Below, one piece after another: positions 9,343-19,691 of a DNA stretch of 41,127 nt. The notes under the pieces are model-generated. The model did not search any database. It saw only the letters and a program-made list of their open reading frames with translations, and was not told where the DNA came from. Each line of letters starts with the position of its first letter. Position 1 is the stretch's first letter. The stretch covers positions 1-41,127 of the forward strand of contig WFPM01000216.1 of assembly GCA_015487635.1 (NCBI GenBank), given 5' to 3'. Source of the stretch: Rhodothermus sp. Its GTDB lineage: Bacteria > Bacteroidota > Rhodothermia > Rhodothermales > Rhodothermaceae. A program made the translations under genes and the position numbers.

Positions 9343-11670
9343 ATGCCGGTTGTAGAAGTCATTCCCCTGCACGAGACGACGCGAGAGCGCTATCTGAACT
9401 TCGCGTTGTCCGTTATTACAAGCCGCGCCTTGCCGGACATCCGGGACGGGCTCAAGCCCGTCCAGCGGCGTATTCTGTACGCGATGTTTCAGCATCTGCG
9501 CCTGTATCCGGACGCCCGCTATCGCAAAAGCGCTACGATCGTCGGCGAGGTGATGGGTAAGTATCACCCGCACGGCGACGCGGCCATTTACGACGCCATG
9601 GTGCGCATGGCGCAGGATTTCTCGCTGCGCTATCCGCTGGTGGACGGGCACGGCAACTTCGGCTCGATCGACGGCGATGCGGCGGCCGCCATGCGCTACA
9701 CGGAGGCGCGGCTGCGTCCGCTGGCCATGCAGCTCCTGGAGGAGCTGCGACGCCAGACCGTCCCCATGCGACCCAACTTCGACGGCACGCTCTTCGAACC
9801 GGTGGTCCTTCCGGCCCGCTTTCCGAACCTGCTCGTCAACGGCGCCAGCGGCATCGCGGTGGGTATGGCGACCAATATTCCCCCGCACAACCTGGGCGAG
9901 GTGATCGACGCGCTCATCTATCTGATCGATGTGCCCAACGCGCCGCTGGAAACCATCCTGGAGCGGTTCATTCAGGGGCCGGATTTCCCGACCGGCGGCC
10001 GGGTGCTCAACACGCGCGAGGAACTGCTGGAAATCTACCGCAAGGGCGAAGGCCCGATCGAACTCCGCGGCGAATACAAACTGGAAGGCAAGACGCGCAT
10101 TGTCATCACGTCGATCCCGTACGGCATTGCCAAGGCCGATCTGGTGGAAAAGATCGCCGAGCACATCGCGGCCGGCAAGGTGCCCCAGCTTTCGGACGTA
10201 CGGGACGAATCGACCGACGAGGTGCGCATCGTGCTCGAGCTGCGCCGGGGTGCCGATCCGGAGGCGGCCATGGCCTACCTGTTCCGCCATACGCCGCTTC
10301 AGACGCGCTTCCACGTGAACCTGACATGCCTGGTACCGACGGCCAACCCGGAGGTGGCCGCGCCCCGCAAGGTCGATCTGATGACCATGCTCCGGGCTTT
10401 TCTCGAATTCCGCATGGAAGTGGTAGTGCGGCGGCTGCGCTACGATCTGGAGCAGCTCGAGCGCCGCATTCACATCCTGCGCGGATTCGAGAAGATCTTC
10501 GGGGCGCTGGACGAAGCCATCCGGATCATCCGCGCCGCGCGCGACAAGGCCGATGCCGCCCAGCGCCTGATGCATCGCTTTCAGCTCGACGACGAACAGA
10601 CCGACGCCATCTTGGAAACGAAGCTCTACAAGCTCTCGCGGCTGGAAATCGAAGCGATTCGTCAGGAACTGGAAGAAAAAGAACGTCAGGCGGCCGAGCT
10701 GCGGGCCTTGCTGGTCGACGAAGCCGCCCGCTGGGGCCTTATTCGCGAGGAATTGAAGGCCATCAAAAAACAGTTTGCCGATGCGCGGCGCACCGTCATC
10801 GCCGGACCCGACGAGGGCTTCGAGTACAATCAGGAAGCCTACATCGTGGACGAGGACGTGTACGTCATCGTCACGCGGGACGGCTGGGTCAAGCGCCAGC
10901 GCTCTTATACGGACGTGCAGAGCATCCGCGTCCGCGAGGGCGATGCGGTGGGCTGGGTGCTTCCGGGTTCAACGCGGGCCACCGTCGGCTTCTTCACGAA
11001 CTACGGGCGGTGCTACACCACGCGCATCGACGCGCTCCCCAGCACGACGGGGTACGGCGATCCGGTGCAGAAGTTGTTCGACTTTTCAGACCGGGAGCGC
11101 GTGGTCGGCGTCGTGGTGTTCGACGAGCGGGCACTTCCCCGGCCGGTTCCGGAGCCCGAAGTCGAACCGGCCCTGTTCGAAAACGGTGAGCAGGAAGCGC
11201 CCCGCGTGCACGTGGTGGCCGTCACGCGCAAAGGCCAGACGCTTCGTATTCCCATCGATGGCTTCCGGGAGCCGTCTACGAAGAACGGCCGACTTTTCAT
11301 GCGCCTGGAAAAGGGGGACGAGGTGCTGGGCGTCGAGGTGTCGGCCGGCGACGAGAACGTCTGTCTGGCTTCGCGTGGGGGCTACGTGCTCATTTTCCCT
11401 GTGCACCAGATCCCGCCGGTCAAGTCGGCGGCCAAAGGCGTGATCGCCATGCGACTGGGCAGGGGGGACGAGGTGCTGGGCTTTACGCTGGCTTCGGCCG
11501 CCCGGCAGGGCCTGGAAGTGGAGACCAGTCGCGGTCGTCGCGAAATTGTGCGCACCACGAAGTTCGAGGTGTCGCGCCGGGGCAATCGGGGCCGGCAGAT
11601 CATTCGGCGCGGCCAGCTCGTCCGGGTCATTCCGGCGCCGGTGGAAATTCGACTGAACGGACAGGGATAA
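9343..11670 (+). CDS. parC: Type IIA DNA topoisomerase subunit A (ParC/GyrA family, ParC-like)
   Basis: Breakage-rejoining subunit, 775 residues (E. coli ParC 752, GyrA 875). The winged-helix and tower region is clear: [21 protein letters not shown] (28-48), [19 protein letters not shown] (73-91) and AMRYTEARL with catalytic Tyr119. The C-terminal half carries beta-pinwheel blades. The GyrA-box (QRRGGKG) expected in the first blade, about residues 505-530, is replaced by [13 protein letters not shown] loosely similar RRGNRGRQ occurs only in the last blade. This favours a topoisomerase IV-like enzyme over a supercoiling gyrase, but gyrase cannot be excluded without the rest of the genome. ATG 9343 fits family N-termini; an in-frame ATG at 9298 would add 15 unrelated residues. 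Subunit B follows 12 bases later. Confidence 0.85.
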   Translation: MPVVEVIPLHETTRERYLNFALSVITSRALPDIRDGLKPVQRRILYAMFQHLRLYPDARYRKSATIVGEVMGKYHPHGDAAIYDAMVRMAQDFSLRYPLVDGHGNFGSIDGDAAAAMRYTEARLRPLAMQLLEELRRQTVPMRPNFDGTLFEPVVLPARFPNLLVNGASGIAVGMATNIPPHNLGEVIDALIYLIDVPNAPLETILERFIQGPDFPTGGRVLNTREELLEIYRKGEGPIELRGEYKLEGKTRIVITSIPYGIAKADLVEKIAEHIAAGKVPQLSDVRDESTDEVRIVLELRRGADPEAAMAYLFRHTPLQTRFHVNLTCLVPTANPEVAAPRKVDLMTMLRAFLEFRMEVVVRRLRYDLEQLERRIHILRGFEKIFGALDEAIRIIRAARDKADAAQRLMHRFQLDDEQTDAILETKLYKLSRLEIEAIRQELEEKERQAAELRALLVDEAARWGLIREELKAIKKQFADARRTVIAGPDEGFEYNQEAYIVDEDVYVIVTRDGWVKRQRSYTDVQSIRVREGDAVGWVLPGSTRATVGFFTNYGRCYTTRIDALPSTTGYGDPVQKLFDFSDRERVVGVVVFDERALPRPVPEPEVEPALFENGEQEAPRVHVVAVTRKGQTLRIPIDGFREPSTKNGRLFMRLEKGDEVLGVEVSAGDENVCLASRGGYVLIFPVHQIPPVKSAAKGVIAMRLGRGDEVLGFTLASAARQGLEVETSRGRREIVRTTKFEVSRRGNRGRQIIRRGQLVRVIPAPVEIRLNGQG

Positions 11671-11682
11671 GCAGCAGGACCT

Positions 11683-13629
<1,947 letters not shown>

Positions 13630-13663
13630 TCGACAGAAATTTTTATATGATTTTCCGGATATC

Positions 13664-13985
13664 ATGGGGCAGGTGCGCGGCATCCCCTGCCCTGTAGCTT
13701 CAGGGACAGGCCGCAGGGCTTCGCCGTAGCCCGGGGTGCTCCCTCCGGCCCTTCGGGCCCGCTCCCTAGAAGGAGGGCATTTTGGTGAACCCCTCAGCCG
13801 CTGCGTGGCAGCTCCCCCTGAAAGGGGGAGCGGTGTTTATGGACGGCGGCTGGCGGTGGAGGCAGATGCCTGCGTGTATTTCAGCGCCGAGGTTTTCCGA
13901 TGATTCTTCCCCCTCCCTGCCAGGGAGGGGGCCAGGGGGAGGGTCCAATCCGGTGCTTTCCGCGCCGGGGTTCGGGGTCCGGGCG
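13664..13985 (-). repeat. Palindrome-rich intergenic element, inverted diverged copy
   Basis: Read on the minus strand, this stretch has the same order of blocks as 150-480: the CCCCCTCCCTGGCAGGGAGGGGG hairpin (13912-13934), spacer, the GCTCCCCCTTTCAGGGGGAGC hairpin (13811-13831), GCTGCCACGCAGCGGCTGAG, GGGAGCGGGCCCGAAGGGCC and CTGTCCCTGAAGCTACAG (13692-13709). It differs by scattered substitutions and a short indel, so it is an older copy. Together with the copies at 1-480 it flanks the 598-13629 gene block in opposite orientation. Confidence 0.7.
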
Positions 13986-14269
13986 TTGGCCCCGCCCATC
14001 TGGGGCGGGAAGCATGGGCGTAACCGGAGTGTGCCCCGCCCGGCCAGACGGCGCGCTTCCCACCCCGCGGGGGCGACTGCGGGTCTGCCCGGTCGTGTCG
14101 GCCGGGGTAGGTCCGGCACCCGGGGCGTTGCATCCTCATGCACCGGTAAATCGGCGATCACATATCAGGTATAGCCTATCGCATCCTGCGGACCGCCTAC
14201 ACGCTTGTCGGCAGGCACAGAGCAGGGGGGATGCTGTCCTGGAAAGCCCGGGTTCGTGCTCCCTGGGGC
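13986..14269. other. Intergenic remainder, no gene seen
   Basis: Between the repeat and the end of the EamA transporter gene I see no convincing coding frame. A small hairpin CCCGCCC-ATCTG-GGGCGGG lies at 13991-14009. Short open frames on both strands are low-complexity and match no family I recognise. Confidence 0.5.
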
Positions 14270-15157
14270 TCATGCGAATCGGGCACGGACGCGGGCAACC
14301 AGCCAGGTGCCGGCAAAGATCAACCCCATGCCCAGCAGGCTCATCGGCGTGGGGATTTCCTGGAAGAACAGCAGCCCCCAGAGTGCGCCGAAGACGACCT
14401 GCAGGTAGTTCATGGCGACCGCCCGGCCGGCCTGTTCTTCGGCCAGGCCACGGGTCATCCAGACCTGCGCGATCTGGGCGCTGAGTCCCACGCCCGCCAC
14501 CACGACCAGCCAGTCGATCGGTGAGGGCCAGACGGCCGTGGGCAGCGCCATCGGCAGCGAGCCGATCGTCGAGACCAGCGGAAAATAGAACACGATGGTC
14601 AGCGGGTGCTCGGTGCGGCGGAGTTCGCGCACGAGCGTATAGGCGCCGGCACTGAAGAGGGCCGCGCCCATGGCGGCGGCCACGCCCAGCGGATCCAGTC
14701 CGGCGGTATGTGCACTGAACAGAAAGCCCGGCCGGGCCACCAGCACCACCCCGAGCAGACTGAGCAGAATGCCGGCGATTTCGCGGCGGCCGATGGGTTC
14801 CTTCAGCCAGAGGGCGGCCAGCAGCGTGGTAAAGACCGGGCTCGTGTGCTGGAGCACCAGCGTATCGGCCAGCGGCAGCCGTGTCAGCGCAAAGTAAAGG
14901 CAACTCAGCGATACGAACCCCACCACGCCGCGCAGGATCAGCAGGCCCGTCCGCTGCCCGCGCCACGAGATCCGTTGCCAGCGGAGTAGCAGATAACTGT
15001 AGAAGAGGGTGACAATGCTGCGGATGAGGACGATTTCCTGGCTGGGCAGGTGGCGGCCGGCCACCTTCACGAACAGCCCCATCAGGCTGAACATGAAGGC
15101 CGAGCCGATCATGTAGCGCAACCCGCGCGAGAGTCCGAGTGTCGCCGGCGCCGTCAC
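14270..15157 (-). CDS. EamA/DMT-family transporter
   Basis: A 295-residue inner-membrane protein with about ten hydrophobic helices arranged as two EamA repeats, the normal size for drug/metabolite transporters. Recognisable segments are GLRYMIGSAFMFSLMGLFVKVAGR near the N-terminus, an SLSCLYFALTRLPLADTLVLQ stretch typical of helices 3-4, FTTLLAALWLKEPIGRREIAG at the end of the first repeat and GLLFFQEIPTPMSLLGMGLIF in the second. The substrate cannot be predicted. It stands alone, reading away from the tRNA-Lys gene. Confidence 0.9.
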   Translation of the reverse strand: MTAPATLGLSRGLRYMIGSAFMFSLMGLFVKVAGRHLPSQEIVLIRSIVTLFYSYLLLRWQRISWRGQRTGLLILRGVVGFVSLSCLYFALTRLPLADTLVLQHTSPVFTTLLAALWLKEPIGRREIAGILLSLLGVVLVARPGFLFSAHTAGLDPLGVAAAMGAALFSAGAYTLVRELRRTEHPLTIVFYFPLVSTIGSLPMALPTAVWPSPIDWLVVVAGVGLSAQIAQVWMTRGLAEEQAGRAVAMNYLQVVFGALWGLLFFQEIPTPMSLLGMGLIFAGTWLVARVRARFA

Positions 15158-15344
15158 TTCGCTGCGTCAGGTTCTGCACTTCAGAGGGAAACGCCGCAGA
15201 AACGCGCAGCCGGCCATTTTGTGGCTTGAATTCCAGAAAAAAGCGTCTGTCGTGGAGATTGCGTAAAAGTCCGGCAGAAGTCGGGAGTTCAACGGGAACG
15301 AAGCCGCGGGTGGCGGTGTTTTAGCGTCGCATTCAGAGATCGAC

Positions 15345-15417
15345 AGGTCCGTAGCTCAACTGGTAGAGCAGCGGACTCTTAATCCGCGGGTTGGGGGTTC
15401 GAGTCCCCCCGGACCTA
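15345..15417 (+). tRNA. tRNA-Lys (anticodon CTT)
   Basis: A full cloverleaf of 73 bases: acceptor AGGTCCG/CGGACCT, D arm GCTC-AACTGGTA-GAGC, anticodon stem GCGGA/TCCGC with loop CTCTTAA (anticodon CTT at 15378-15380), T arm GGGGG-TTCGAGT-CCCCC and discriminator A. The 3' CCA is not encoded. An intrinsic terminator lies about 80 bases downstream. Confidence 0.97.
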
Positions 15418-15871
15418 CAGCGATTTGCCTGTAAATTTCTGTTTGGGGCGCATTTCGGAAGCGGAAAACGCCAATTCCAAATTTTCCGAAAGCGAAGCCG
15501 ATGGGGACCTTGAGTCCATCGGCTTTTTTGTTTCTGAGGGGATTGCTTTGAGATCTGGCATTGCACGCATCTATGCGTGAGCCGTCAGGGTGCTGGGTCG
15601 GCCGGGGCAATAAACGGAAATAAGGCGCAAGATTAGCTCCGCCCGAAGTACAACGAACTTGGCAGTTCTTCAAAGCAGACTTTTGGTGTGTGTCAGTTCC
15701 GGAACGAAGAGCTTGCTCTCTTGCGTTCACCTGGCGCTTCACGCTTTTCACTGATTTCTTCCTTCGGGCCTGGGTGGCTCCCGATATGTTTCGGCGATTG
15801 TTCTGGCAAGCTGCTTTCACATTCCCGGAATCACCAGTTGCGTGTGCAGGAATCCGGGCATTTGCTGCGTG
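15418..15871. other. Intergenic region after tRNA-Lys, no gene seen
   Basis: About 450 bases between the tRNA and the DUF72 gene. It contains the inverted pair TTTCGGAA (15453-15460) / TTCCGAAA (15484-15491) and the terminator at 15495-15529. The rest is more A/T-rich than the neighbouring genes and shows no coding frame I trust. The 154-residue minus-strand frame across 15356-15820 is an antisense translation of the tRNA plus spacer. I see no duplicated tRNA end that would mark an integrated element. Confidence 0.5.
15495..15529 (+). terminator. Intrinsic terminator downstream of tRNA-Lys
   Basis: AAGCCGATGG (15495-15504) pairs perfectly with CCATCGGCTT (15516-15525) around an 11-base loop and runs into a T tract (15524-15529). 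This is a standard rho-independent terminator, about 80 bases after the tRNA end. Confidence 0.85.
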
Positions 15872-16603
15872 TCAGGTGGCGGCAAGCAGGCTTTTCAGCG
15901 TACGGGCGTTCTGAACGGCATGTCCGCCGATGTCGTTGTTGAAGTACACGTACACATCGCGGCCTTCGTCCAGCCACCGGCGAATCCGCCGGGCCCATTC
16001 CCGGAGCGTGGTCTCATCGTAACCGCCCGCGTAGCGCCCGGTCGTACCATGGAAGCGCACGTAAACGGCCGGACCGGTGGTCCAGTGCGGCACATCGAGC
16101 CGGGACCAGTCGTGGATGCAGAAAATCAGACCGTGCTCCAGCAGAAAAGCGTGCACCGCTTCCGTGAACCAACTCCGATGGCGAAACTCGAACACGTGCA
16201 GATACCCCGCGGGAAGCAGCGCAGTGAATGCTTCCAGACGCTCCAGATCGGCGTGCAGGCCGGGTGGAAGCTGATAGAGCACTGGCCCCAGATGTTCGCC
16301 AAGGGGCGTAATGGCGCCGAAGAAGGTCTGCAGCAGCTCGGCGCAGTCTCGCAAGCGCCGCTGGTGGGTGATCAGGCGGCTGGCCTTGACGGCAAAGCAG
16401 AAGCCCGATGGGGCCAGATCGTGCCAGCGCTGCACAGTAGTGGGACGGGGAAGATGGTAGAACGTGTTGTTGAGTTCGACGGTATCAAATTCACGGGCGT
16501 AGTAGGTAAGCCACTGGCTCGTGGGCGCATTTTCCGGGTAGAGTACGCCGCGCCAGTGGCGGTAAGCCCAGCCCGAAGTGCCGATCCAGACGCGTCCGCT
16601 CAT
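15872..16603 (-). CDS. DUF72 domain-containing protein
   Basis: 243 residues, full length for DUF72 (YecE-like), a predicted TIM-barrel family of unknown biochemical function. Signatures: WIGTSGWAYRHWRGVLYP (residues 6-23), EFDTVELNNTFYHLP (38-52), VKASRLITHQRRL (71-83), the FEFRHRSWF segment near the middle, and VYVRFHGTTGRYAGGY plus VYVYFNNDIGGHAVQNA toward the C-terminus. It is divergent from the cold-shock gene, with 157 bases between the two starts holding both promoters. No pathway link is evident. Confidence 0.92.
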   Translation of the reverse strand: MSGRVWIGTSGWAYRHWRGVLYPENAPTSQWLTYYAREFDTVELNNTFYHLPRPTTVQRWHDLAPSGFCFAVKASRLITHQRRLRDCAELLQTFFGAITPLGEHLGPVLYQLPPGLHADLERLEAFTALLPAGYLHVFEFRHRSWFTEAVHAFLLEHGLIFCIHDWSRLDVPHWTTGPAVYVRFHGTTGRYAGGYDETTLREWARRIRRWLDEGRDVYVYFNNDIGGHAVQNARTLKSLLAAT

Positions 16604-16760
16604 GGGAAAACGTCGGGTTGGCCGGAACCGACTATAAAACCGGCCGTTGCAGCGTAGTGTTCACCGTATTGTTTCACCGACCGGTGCCCTCTCGTTGGCT
16701 GCACGGCATTTCTGCCTGACAGGGCAAGAGGTCTTCCGGTCCCAGTACACAGGTTCAGTT

Positions 16761-16973
16761 ATGTCTCAGGGTACCGTCAAGTGGTTCAGCGCCGAGAAAG
16801 GCTACGGCTTCATCCAGCAGGATGGCGGGGGCGAAGATGTCTTCGTGCACCGGACGGCGGTGGCCGGGCTGGGCTACGGCGAAGAGCTGCGCAAGGGCGA
16901 GCGGCTGAGCTTTGAGATCCGTCGCACGCCCAAAGGACTCCAGGCCGTGAACGTGCAGCGGCTGGACGTGTAA
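16761..16973 (+). CDS. Cold-shock domain protein (CspA family)
   Basis: A 70-residue single-domain OB-fold protein that binds single-stranded RNA/DNA. MSQGTVKWFSAEKGYGFIQ carries RNP1 (KGYGFI, residues 13-18) and DVFVHRTAV carries RNP2. Family members are RNA chaperones, induced by cold or expressed constitutively. The frame is open upstream to 16647, but the ATG at 16761 gives the canonical N-terminus. It is monocistronic, ending 24 bases before a strong intrinsic terminator. The untranslated leader could be long, as in many csp genes, but no specific cold-shock element is recognisable. Confidence 0.95.
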   Translation: MSQGTVKWFSAEKGYGFIQQDGGGEDVFVHRTAVAGLGYGEELRKGERLSFEIRRTPKGLQAVNVQRLDV

Positions 16974-16997
16974 GCGCGCGCTGCGTTCGTACTCCCG

Positions 16998-17038
16998 AAA
17001 GGCCCGGCGTCCCTGTGATGAGCGCCGGGCCTTTCCTT
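16998..17038 (+). terminator. Intrinsic terminator of the cold-shock gene
   Basis: AAAGGCCCGGCG (16998-17009) pairs perfectly with CGCCGGGCCTTT (17023-17034) around a 13-base loop, followed by a T-rich stretch. The A-rich 5' side means it could also act from the other strand. Confidence 0.88.
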
Positions 17039-17215
17039 TAATCAACGAAGCGGCGGCTGTTCCCTTACATGCAATGAGGCCTTTCCCGGGGCACGCATCT
17101 GCCTGTTGTCAGCACGGCAGCATAGCCGAAACAACATGCTCAGGGACGCACGTCGCCAGCATGTGGCGGAAGCGAGCATGTCTACAACTGTCAGTAGGTA
17201 TTCTATTCAGAAAAC

Positions 17216-17665
17216 CTACCGGTTTGGAGCAGAGGACCAGTGGATGGCACCGATGCGCCAACCGTCGGGCGTGCGATGGAGCACCAGCAGTTCGGCACTG
17301 GACAGGTCGTAGGTGCGATCGCGATAGCTTCCCTGCAGTCGAGAGACGGTCGCTACGTAAGCCAGCGCCCCCGAAATATGCACCGTCTGCCAGGTGATGG
17401 TTCGCTTCATGGCCTGCAGAAAGGCCACATCCCGGGCATAGTGGTGCCCCAGATAATCACTTCGGGTTTCCCGGCGGCCACCTTCCAGAATCACGGCTTC
17501 ATCAAGGAGCAGAGCGGCCACCGTGGCACGGTCGCCTTCTGCCAGCGCTTCGTGAAAACGAGCGACCGTCTGCATCACGGCTGCTGAATCACGAGAAGAC
17601 GGTGCGACTGTTCCGGTAGCAAGAACCGATGTTATTAAGATCAACTGGGCAATCATAGTAAGCAA
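17216..17665 (-). CDS. Secreted NTF2-like (SnoaL/DUF4440-type) protein
   Basis: 149 residues. The N-terminal ~20 residues (MLTMIAQLILITSVLATGTV) form a likely signal peptide or membrane anchor. The rest follows the cone-shaped NTF2-like fold: SAAVMQTVARFHEALAEGDR, AALLLDEAVILEGGRRETR, SGALAYVATVSRLQGSYRDR and ELLVLHRTPDGWRIGAIHWS. Family members include enzymes and binding proteins; no catalytic residues are assignable here. It starts 2 bases after the DUF5676 gene and is the last gene of the apparent copper operon. The gene lies at the edge of the A/T-richer segment. A periplasmic function linked to metal stress is inferred from position only. Confidence 0.8.
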   Translation of the reverse strand: MLTMIAQLILITSVLATGTVAPSSRDSAAVMQTVARFHEALAEGDRATVAALLLDEAVILEGGRRETRSDYLGHHYARDVAFLQAMKRTITWQTVHISGALAYVATVSRLQGSYRDRTYDLSSAELLVLHRTPDGWRIGAIHWSSAPNR

Positions 17666-17667
17666 GG

Positions 17668-17934
17668 TTATTTTTTGGGATACCCCCAGCGACGAAAGAG
17701 CAAATTATAGATGACAGAAAACGTAAATCCAATATACACGCCCCATAAAAAGCTTTCAATCAGTCCCAACAGGAAACTTCCGAGACTGAGCCAAGAGAAA
17801 GCCGGCAAAACGGTTTCCAGAAATTGATGCATATGAATGGCTTCCGGTGTAATCAGGCCATAAAGCACACAGAGCAAGTAGCTGATCGCGGTAAAGATAC
17901 CCGCGCTCCACGTAACAAGTTTAACGTTAATCAT
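17668..17934 (-). CDS. DUF5676-family small membrane protein
   Basis: 88 residues with two clear hydrophobic segments (about 8-28 and 50-75) and a short basic tail ending RRWGYPKK. The pattern KLVTWSAGIFTAISYLLCVLYGL with a second helix containing GLIESFLWGVYIGFTFSVIYNLLFRRW fits DUF5676. I recall such proteins near heavy-metal ATPase genes, but I cannot search here. Two bases separate it from the 33-residue peptide upstream and two from the NTF2-like gene downstream, so translation is probably coupled. Biochemical function is unknown. Confidence 0.8.
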   Translation of the reverse strand: MINVKLVTWSAGIFTAISYLLCVLYGLITPEAIHMHQFLETVLPAFSWLSLGSFLLGLIESFLWGVYIGFTFSVIYNLLFRRWGYPKK

Positions 17935-17936
17935 GA

Positions 17937-18038
17937 TTAACTCTGATTTACGTTAGGATGGTTATGGCCAACCAGGTGCATAACGACGAAAGGTATCAGC
18001 ACTAGAACAAAAAACCAGTTGTCAATAAGCCATTCCAT
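17937..18038 (-). CDS. 33-residue membrane peptide (DUF2933-like small protein)
   Basis: A short gene with ATG at 18036-18038 and TAA at 17937-17939. The product starts MEWLIDNWFFVLVLIPFVVM and ends HLVGHNHPNVNQS. One hydrophobic helix (about residues 8-23) is followed by a His-containing tail (His21, His25, His27). This resembles the small MHLxGHGH-type peptides (DUF2933) that I recall beside copper and other metal-efflux genes. An AGGA-like ribosome site (AGGAATCCTC) precedes the ATG. It sits 12 bases after the FAD oxidoreductase gene and 2 bases before the DUF5676 gene, in the same direction. I infer a membrane accessory or metal-binding peptide. Confidence 0.7.
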   Translation of the reverse strand: MEWLIDNWFFVLVLIPFVVMHLVGHNHPNVNQS

Positions 18039-18050
18039 GAGGATTCCTGT

Positions 18051-19223
18051 TTACCGAGTTGTTTTAAGATAGCGTTGTACACATTGCTCCATAGCTGTCT
18101 TGTCCATATGTTTCCCATGTTTGCACCACAGGCAGGTACAGGACGTTTCTTCACAGCTTTGTTCGCGTAGATGAGGGTGAATACGACGTCGGGCAATTTC
18201 ATAGAGCAGTCGTTTAGAAGGAGAGGGTTGGTAGAGCTCACGGAGTTTGCCGAGTACGTCGGCGTTGGCCATGTGCCGTAAAACCCAGGTGTATCCGTGG
18301 TTGCCAAGCTGGCTATAGAGAAGGCGATTTGCTAAAGAAGCTTCTATCCAAGGCACAAGGTGTTGCTTGCACCAGGTGTCATAGTCGGCATTTTCAATAA
18401 TAGCTCGTGCTGCCAGATAGCCCGACCACAGAGCATACCGAAGACCGAAACCCCATAGTGCGTCCTGAAAACCTGCTCGTTCGCCCACAAAGTAGAGGCG
18501 ATTGTTCCGGGTCCAGGAAGAACGGATCTCAAAATTCGCATAGCCACCAAAGGTGCGAGGCGCTCGTACGTCCAGTTGGACCACTTTACTTACAGCGTCC
18601 AACGTACGTTCGAGATACCAATGGGCTAATGGGAAATCGTCGAAAAGGCAGGTGGCCAGTGTGGCTTTCCCTTGGTGGATTAGTAGATAGGCATAACCGC
18701 GGGGTGCAATACGGTCGTCCAGAAATCCAAAACAGGCATCCGGATGGCTGGTTTCGAAAACAATCCCCCGGGCAATGGCATCAGCGGCATAGGGACCTGT
18801 TGCTACAATTACTTTATCTGCTGTTGCATGGGTAATGCGCCGACCAAAGCGGATCTCAACCCCTGCATCTAGGGCTTGCTGTTTGAGGCCATGATCCAGA
18901 GTGCCGGGAGCGCTGCCTCGTTCGACCAGATAGAACCAAGGGCGATTGGTGCGAATGTCAAAACGCTCAAGACCAGGGCCATAAAATATACCGCCGCTAT
19001 AAGGTACACAGCGAAAATTGATAGCTATGCCGATAGATTTTAGGAAGCTGAGCACATCTTCAGGCGTGGACCAGTTTTCTAAACCCTGAAAGTCACCATG
19101 AAAGCGTTGACCGACATCTTGCGCTTGCTCAAACACCACCGGCTTGAAACCGGCGCGGGCTAAAGTTAACGCTGCAGTTAAACCGGCTGGACCGGCACCT
19201 ACAATGTGGATCTCGTTTTTCAT
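18051..19223 (-). CDS. FAD-dependent oxidoreductase with Cys-rich C-terminal tail
   Basis: 390 residues from the ATG at 19221-19223. That start overlaps the upstream cupredoxin stop by 4 bases (ATGA) and puts the dinucleotide-binding motif IHIVGAGPAGLTAAL at residues 5-19. A frame open to 19283 would add 20 residues unlike the family. GERAGFQDALWGFGLRYAL looks like the second FAD-contacting segment of geranylgeranyl-reductase/PHBH-type flavoproteins. The last ~35 residues hold Cys357, 362, 364, 367 and 381 plus His residues (C-x4-C-x-C-x2-C), a likely metal-binding appendage. The gene is conspicuously A/T-richer than the chromosome around it (18061-18120 has 24 G/C of 60). A redox role in copper handling is inferred from context; the substrate is unknown. 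Confidence 0.82.
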   Translation of the reverse strand: MKNEIHIVGAGPAGLTAALTLARAGFKPVVFEQAQDVGQRFHGDFQGLENWSTPEDVLSFLKSIGIAINFRCVPYSGGIFYGPGLERFDIRTNRPWFYLVERGSAPGTLDHGLKQQALDAGVEIRFGRRITHATADKVIVATGPYAADAIARGIVFETSHPDACFGFLDDRIAPRGYAYLLIHQGKATLATCLFDDFPLAHWYLERTLDAVSKVVQLDVRAPRTFGGYANFEIRSSWTRNNRLYFVGERAGFQDALWGFGLRYALWSGYLAARAIIENADYDTWCKQHLVPWIEASLANRLLYSQLGNHGYTWVLRHMANADVLGKLRELYQPSPSKRLLYEIARRRIHPHLREQSCEETSCTCLWCKHGKHMDKTAMEQCVQRYLKTTR

Positions 19224-19618
19224 GGCCGGGAGTGCAGATGCTCCGACACAATGAGTGCCCCTTTCATGCGTCCAAGGGCACACGAAAAAGTGAAAGTGCC
19301 GGGTGATGCAGGAAACAATTCTACCTGAGCCTGTGCGGTATGATCAAAGTAGACTTTTTTGCCGAAGGCTAGCAGGTGCAGGCGTCCCGTACAAGCAGGG
19401 GCTTCTGGCTGGCGATAAAACGTCAAGCGTACCGGATAACCTGCTTTTACCCGAACGCGACGAGGGTGGAAAGCATCGGCTCCTATGACAATATGCGCTT
19501 CCTGATATCCATCCCCGCTTGGCGAAGCATCTACGCACCGCCCCTGCCATGGCCAGAAAAGGAGCACGATAAGAAGTAGGCCTGCCAGGCCCGTGGCTAT
19601 TAGCCAGATACTTGTCAT
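19220..19618 (-). CDS. Membrane-anchored cupredoxin-like protein
   Basis: 132 residues. An N-terminal hydrophobic anchor (about 4-24) is followed by a periplasmic domain with the beta-sandwich pattern of cupredoxins: AFHPRRVRVKAGYPVRLTFYR (49-69) and ELFPASPGTFTFSCALGRMKGALIV (100-124). Candidate copper ligands are Cys76, His81, Cys113 and Met118. The FSCALGRMKG loop parallels the FxCxMxMxxG loop of small copper-export cupredoxins. The full type-1 His-Cys-His-Met set is not clear, so an electron-transfer centre is unproven; copper binding or delivery is more likely. Its stop overlaps the start of the FAD oxidoreductase by 4 bases, and the CopB gene ends 73 bases upstream. Confidence 0.85.
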   Translation of the reverse strand: MTSIWLIATGLAGLLLIVLLFWPWQGRCVDASPSGDGYQEAHIVIGADAFHPRRVRVKAGYPVRLTFYRQPEAPACTGRLHLLAFGKKVYFDHTAQAQVELFPASPGTFTFSCALGRMKGALIVSEHLHSRP

Positions 19619-19691
19619 GATCGTATGACTTTGCCAGCTGGTCTGCCTCTATACAGACGCCAGACAGATTATTGAGATTACAGAACCAGCA

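Noticed and set aside
15356-15820. 154-residue minus-strand frame ending in GGLEPPTRGLRVRCSTS
   Set aside because: It is the antisense translation of tRNA-Lys plus A/T-rich spacer, a common false gene.
15345-15871. tRNA-Lys as an attachment site for an integrated element
   Set aside because: No direct repeat of the tRNA 3' end and no integrase gene is visible in the window.
17193-17219. GTAGGT...ACCTAC as a terminator for the copper operon
   Set aside because: Only 6 bp of stem with a 15-base loop, overlapping the stop codon and without a T tract; too weak to call.
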